From Candidatus Aminicenantes bacterium RBG_13_64_14 (GTDB taxonomy: Bacteria; Acidobacteriota; Aminicenantia; Aminicenantales; Saccharicenantaceae), in assembly GCA_001773855.1 (NCBI GenBank), contig MEXZ01000161.1, positions 5,454 to 11,393 of the forward strand: a stretch of 5,940 nt of DNA, read 5' to 3'. Shown in pieces: positions 4,968 through 5,940 of the stretch. The notes below the pieces were generated by a model. The model saw only the letters and a list, made by a program, of their open reading frames with translations, did no database searches and was not told where the DNA came from. Position numbers and translations under genes: made by a program. Every line of letters starts with the position of its first letter. The first letter of the stretch is position 1.

Positions 4968-5940
4968 AGAAGCTCGCCTGTTTCGCCCTTTTGATCATGC
5001 TCGCCGCGGGGACTCTCCCGGCGCAGAAGTCCGAAATCACGGTCCCCTTGAGGTTCGACCAGTATTACTCGCTGGACCAGGTCTACGAGGCCCTCCGGGC
5101 GCTCAACAAGGCCTACCCCCAGCTGACGACGCTCGAGACGGTCGGCAAGAGCGAGGAAGGCCGGCCCATCATGGCCATGACCGTCAACAATCCCAAGACG
5201 GGCGCCGCCCTGGACAAGCCCGGGATGTACGTTGACGGCAACATGCACGGCAACGAGATCCAAGGCGGGGACATTTCCCTCTACCTCCTTGACTACCTCC
5301 TCGGCAACTACGGCAGGAACCCGGAGATGACCCGGCTCGTCGACAAGATCTGCTTCTACGTCGTACCCGTCGTCAACGTCGACGGCCGCTACCATTTCTT
5401 GACCGACGCCAACACCCCGAGCAGCAACCGCAGCCTGCGCATCCCCGTGGACGACGACAAGGACGGCCTCTTCGACGAGGACCCGGCTGATGACCTCGAC
5501 GGCGACGGCAACATCTGCACGATGCGCAAGAAAGATCCCTTCGGTCAATATAAAACCGACCTCGAAGACGCCCGCCTGATGGTTCGCATCAAGCCCGGGG
5601 AAAAGGGCGAGTGGACGATGCTCGGCGAGGAAGGCCTCGACAACGACGGCGACGGCCAAGTCAATGAGGACGGAGAGGGCTACGTCGACCCCAACCGGAA
5701 CTGGGGCTTCGACTGGGCGCCGCCGTATGTCCAAGGCGGCTCCGGGACATACCCGTTCTCCGGGGTCGGGCTCAAGGCCTTGGCCGAGTGGACGATGACC
5801 AAGACCAACATCGCCTTTGCCTGGTCCTTCCACAACAACGGGGGCATGCTCCTCCGCGGCCCCAGCCGAAAGGGGCTCGGCGAGTACCCGCCGCAGGACG
5901 TCGCGGTCTACGATTATCTCGGCAAGCAGGGGGAGCGGAT
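4964..5940 (+). CDS. Secreted M14 zinc carboxypeptidase, active-site intact, C-terminus cut by window edge
   Basis: 325 codons are visible, starting at the ATG that overlaps the previous stop (ATGA). Residues 1-20 are a Sec signal peptide (Lys2-Lys3, hydrophobic core, LPA before Gln21). The M14 domain begins at FDQYYSLDQVYEALRALN (31-48) with GKSEEGRPI at 61-69. The zinc motif HxxE is H95-G-N-E98 within DGNMHGNE, and the third zinc ligand is H290 in WSFHNNGG. The substrate-carboxylate pair is N244-R245 in DPNRNW. Between VVNVDG (137-141) and the Asn-Arg pair lies an acidic insert of about 80 residues with calcium-type loops: D163-D165-D167-G, D177-D179-D181-G-x-I184 and D226-D228-D230-G-x-V233. 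The catalytic Glu and any C-terminal domain lie beyond the window. The family removes C-terminal residues from peptides; specificity is not readable here. It is a paralogue of the upstream pseudopeptidase, which lacks all of these catalytic residues. Confidence 0.93.
   Translation, partial: MKKLACFALLIMLAAGTLPAQKSEITVPLRFDQYYSLDQVYEALRALNKAYPQLTTLETVGKSEEGRPIMAMTVNNPKTGAALDKPGMYVDGNMHGNEIQGGDISLYLLDYLLGNYGRNPEMTRLVDKICFYVVPVVNVDGRYHFLTDANTPSSNRSLRIPVDDDKDGLFDEDPADDLDGDGNICTMRKKDPFGQYKTDLEDARLMVRIKPGEKGEWTMLGEEGLDNDGDGQVNEDGEGYVDPNRNWGFDWAPPYVQGGSGTYPFSGVGLKALAEWTMTKTNIAFAWSFHNNGGMLLRGPSRKGLGEYPPQDVAVYDYLGKQGER
5633..5658 (+). repeat. 26-base exact direct repeat, copy 2 (calcium-type loop)
   Basis: This is the second copy of the sequence at 3579-3604, 2054 bases away in the paralogous gene and in the matching protein position (residues 224-232, the last codon incomplete). 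It marks the best conserved DNA between the two M14 genes. Confidence 0.8.

Noticed and set aside
4724..5833. 369-codon open frame on the minus strand
   Set aside because: It is antisense to the M14 pair. The repeated VAVAVVVE-like stretches are simply the complement of the Asp-Gly loops.

Overview
The window is GC-rich bacterial DNA holding five genes: two complete and one edge-truncated gene on the minus strand (left half), and one complete and one edge-truncated gene on the plus strand (right half). Sec signal peptides on three proteins, a lipobox on a fourth, strong GGAGG-type ribosome binding sites and secreted peptidases with acidic calcium-type loops fit a diderm, peptide-degrading heterotroph. 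The style recalls Acidobacteriota or Candidatus Aminicenantes. That placement is an impression from gene style, not something the sequence proves.

Left half, minus strand, reading right to left. A secreted M24 (Xaa-Pro aminopeptidase-like) metallopeptidase (2699-1341) has all five metal ligands. It is followed after 97 bases by a small CsgG/LpoB-like lipoprotein (1243-617), then by a DUF1003 inner-membrane protein (475 to the left edge) with its own good promoter candidate.

Right half, plus strand. After a 240-base divergent intergenic region come two tandem, translationally coupled M14 (zinc carboxypeptidase) paralogues. The second (4964 to the right edge) keeps the HxxE zinc motif, the Asn-Arg substrate site and the third zinc His. 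The first (2940-4967) has the same fold landmarks and the same acidic calcium-type insert, but has lost all three zinc ligands and the Asn-Arg pair. It looks like a secreted pseudopeptidase made together with its active sister, and it is the most interesting object in the window.

Taken together, the M24 and M14 genes suggest an exported peptide-trimming module: an aminopeptidase for X-Pro ends, a carboxypeptidase, and a catalytically dead carboxypeptidase-like partner. The lipoprotein and DUF1003 gene have no visible functional link to it. No RNA genes, CRISPR, insertion sequences or convincing rho-independent terminators were seen, and no gene-free stretch exceeds 300 bases.
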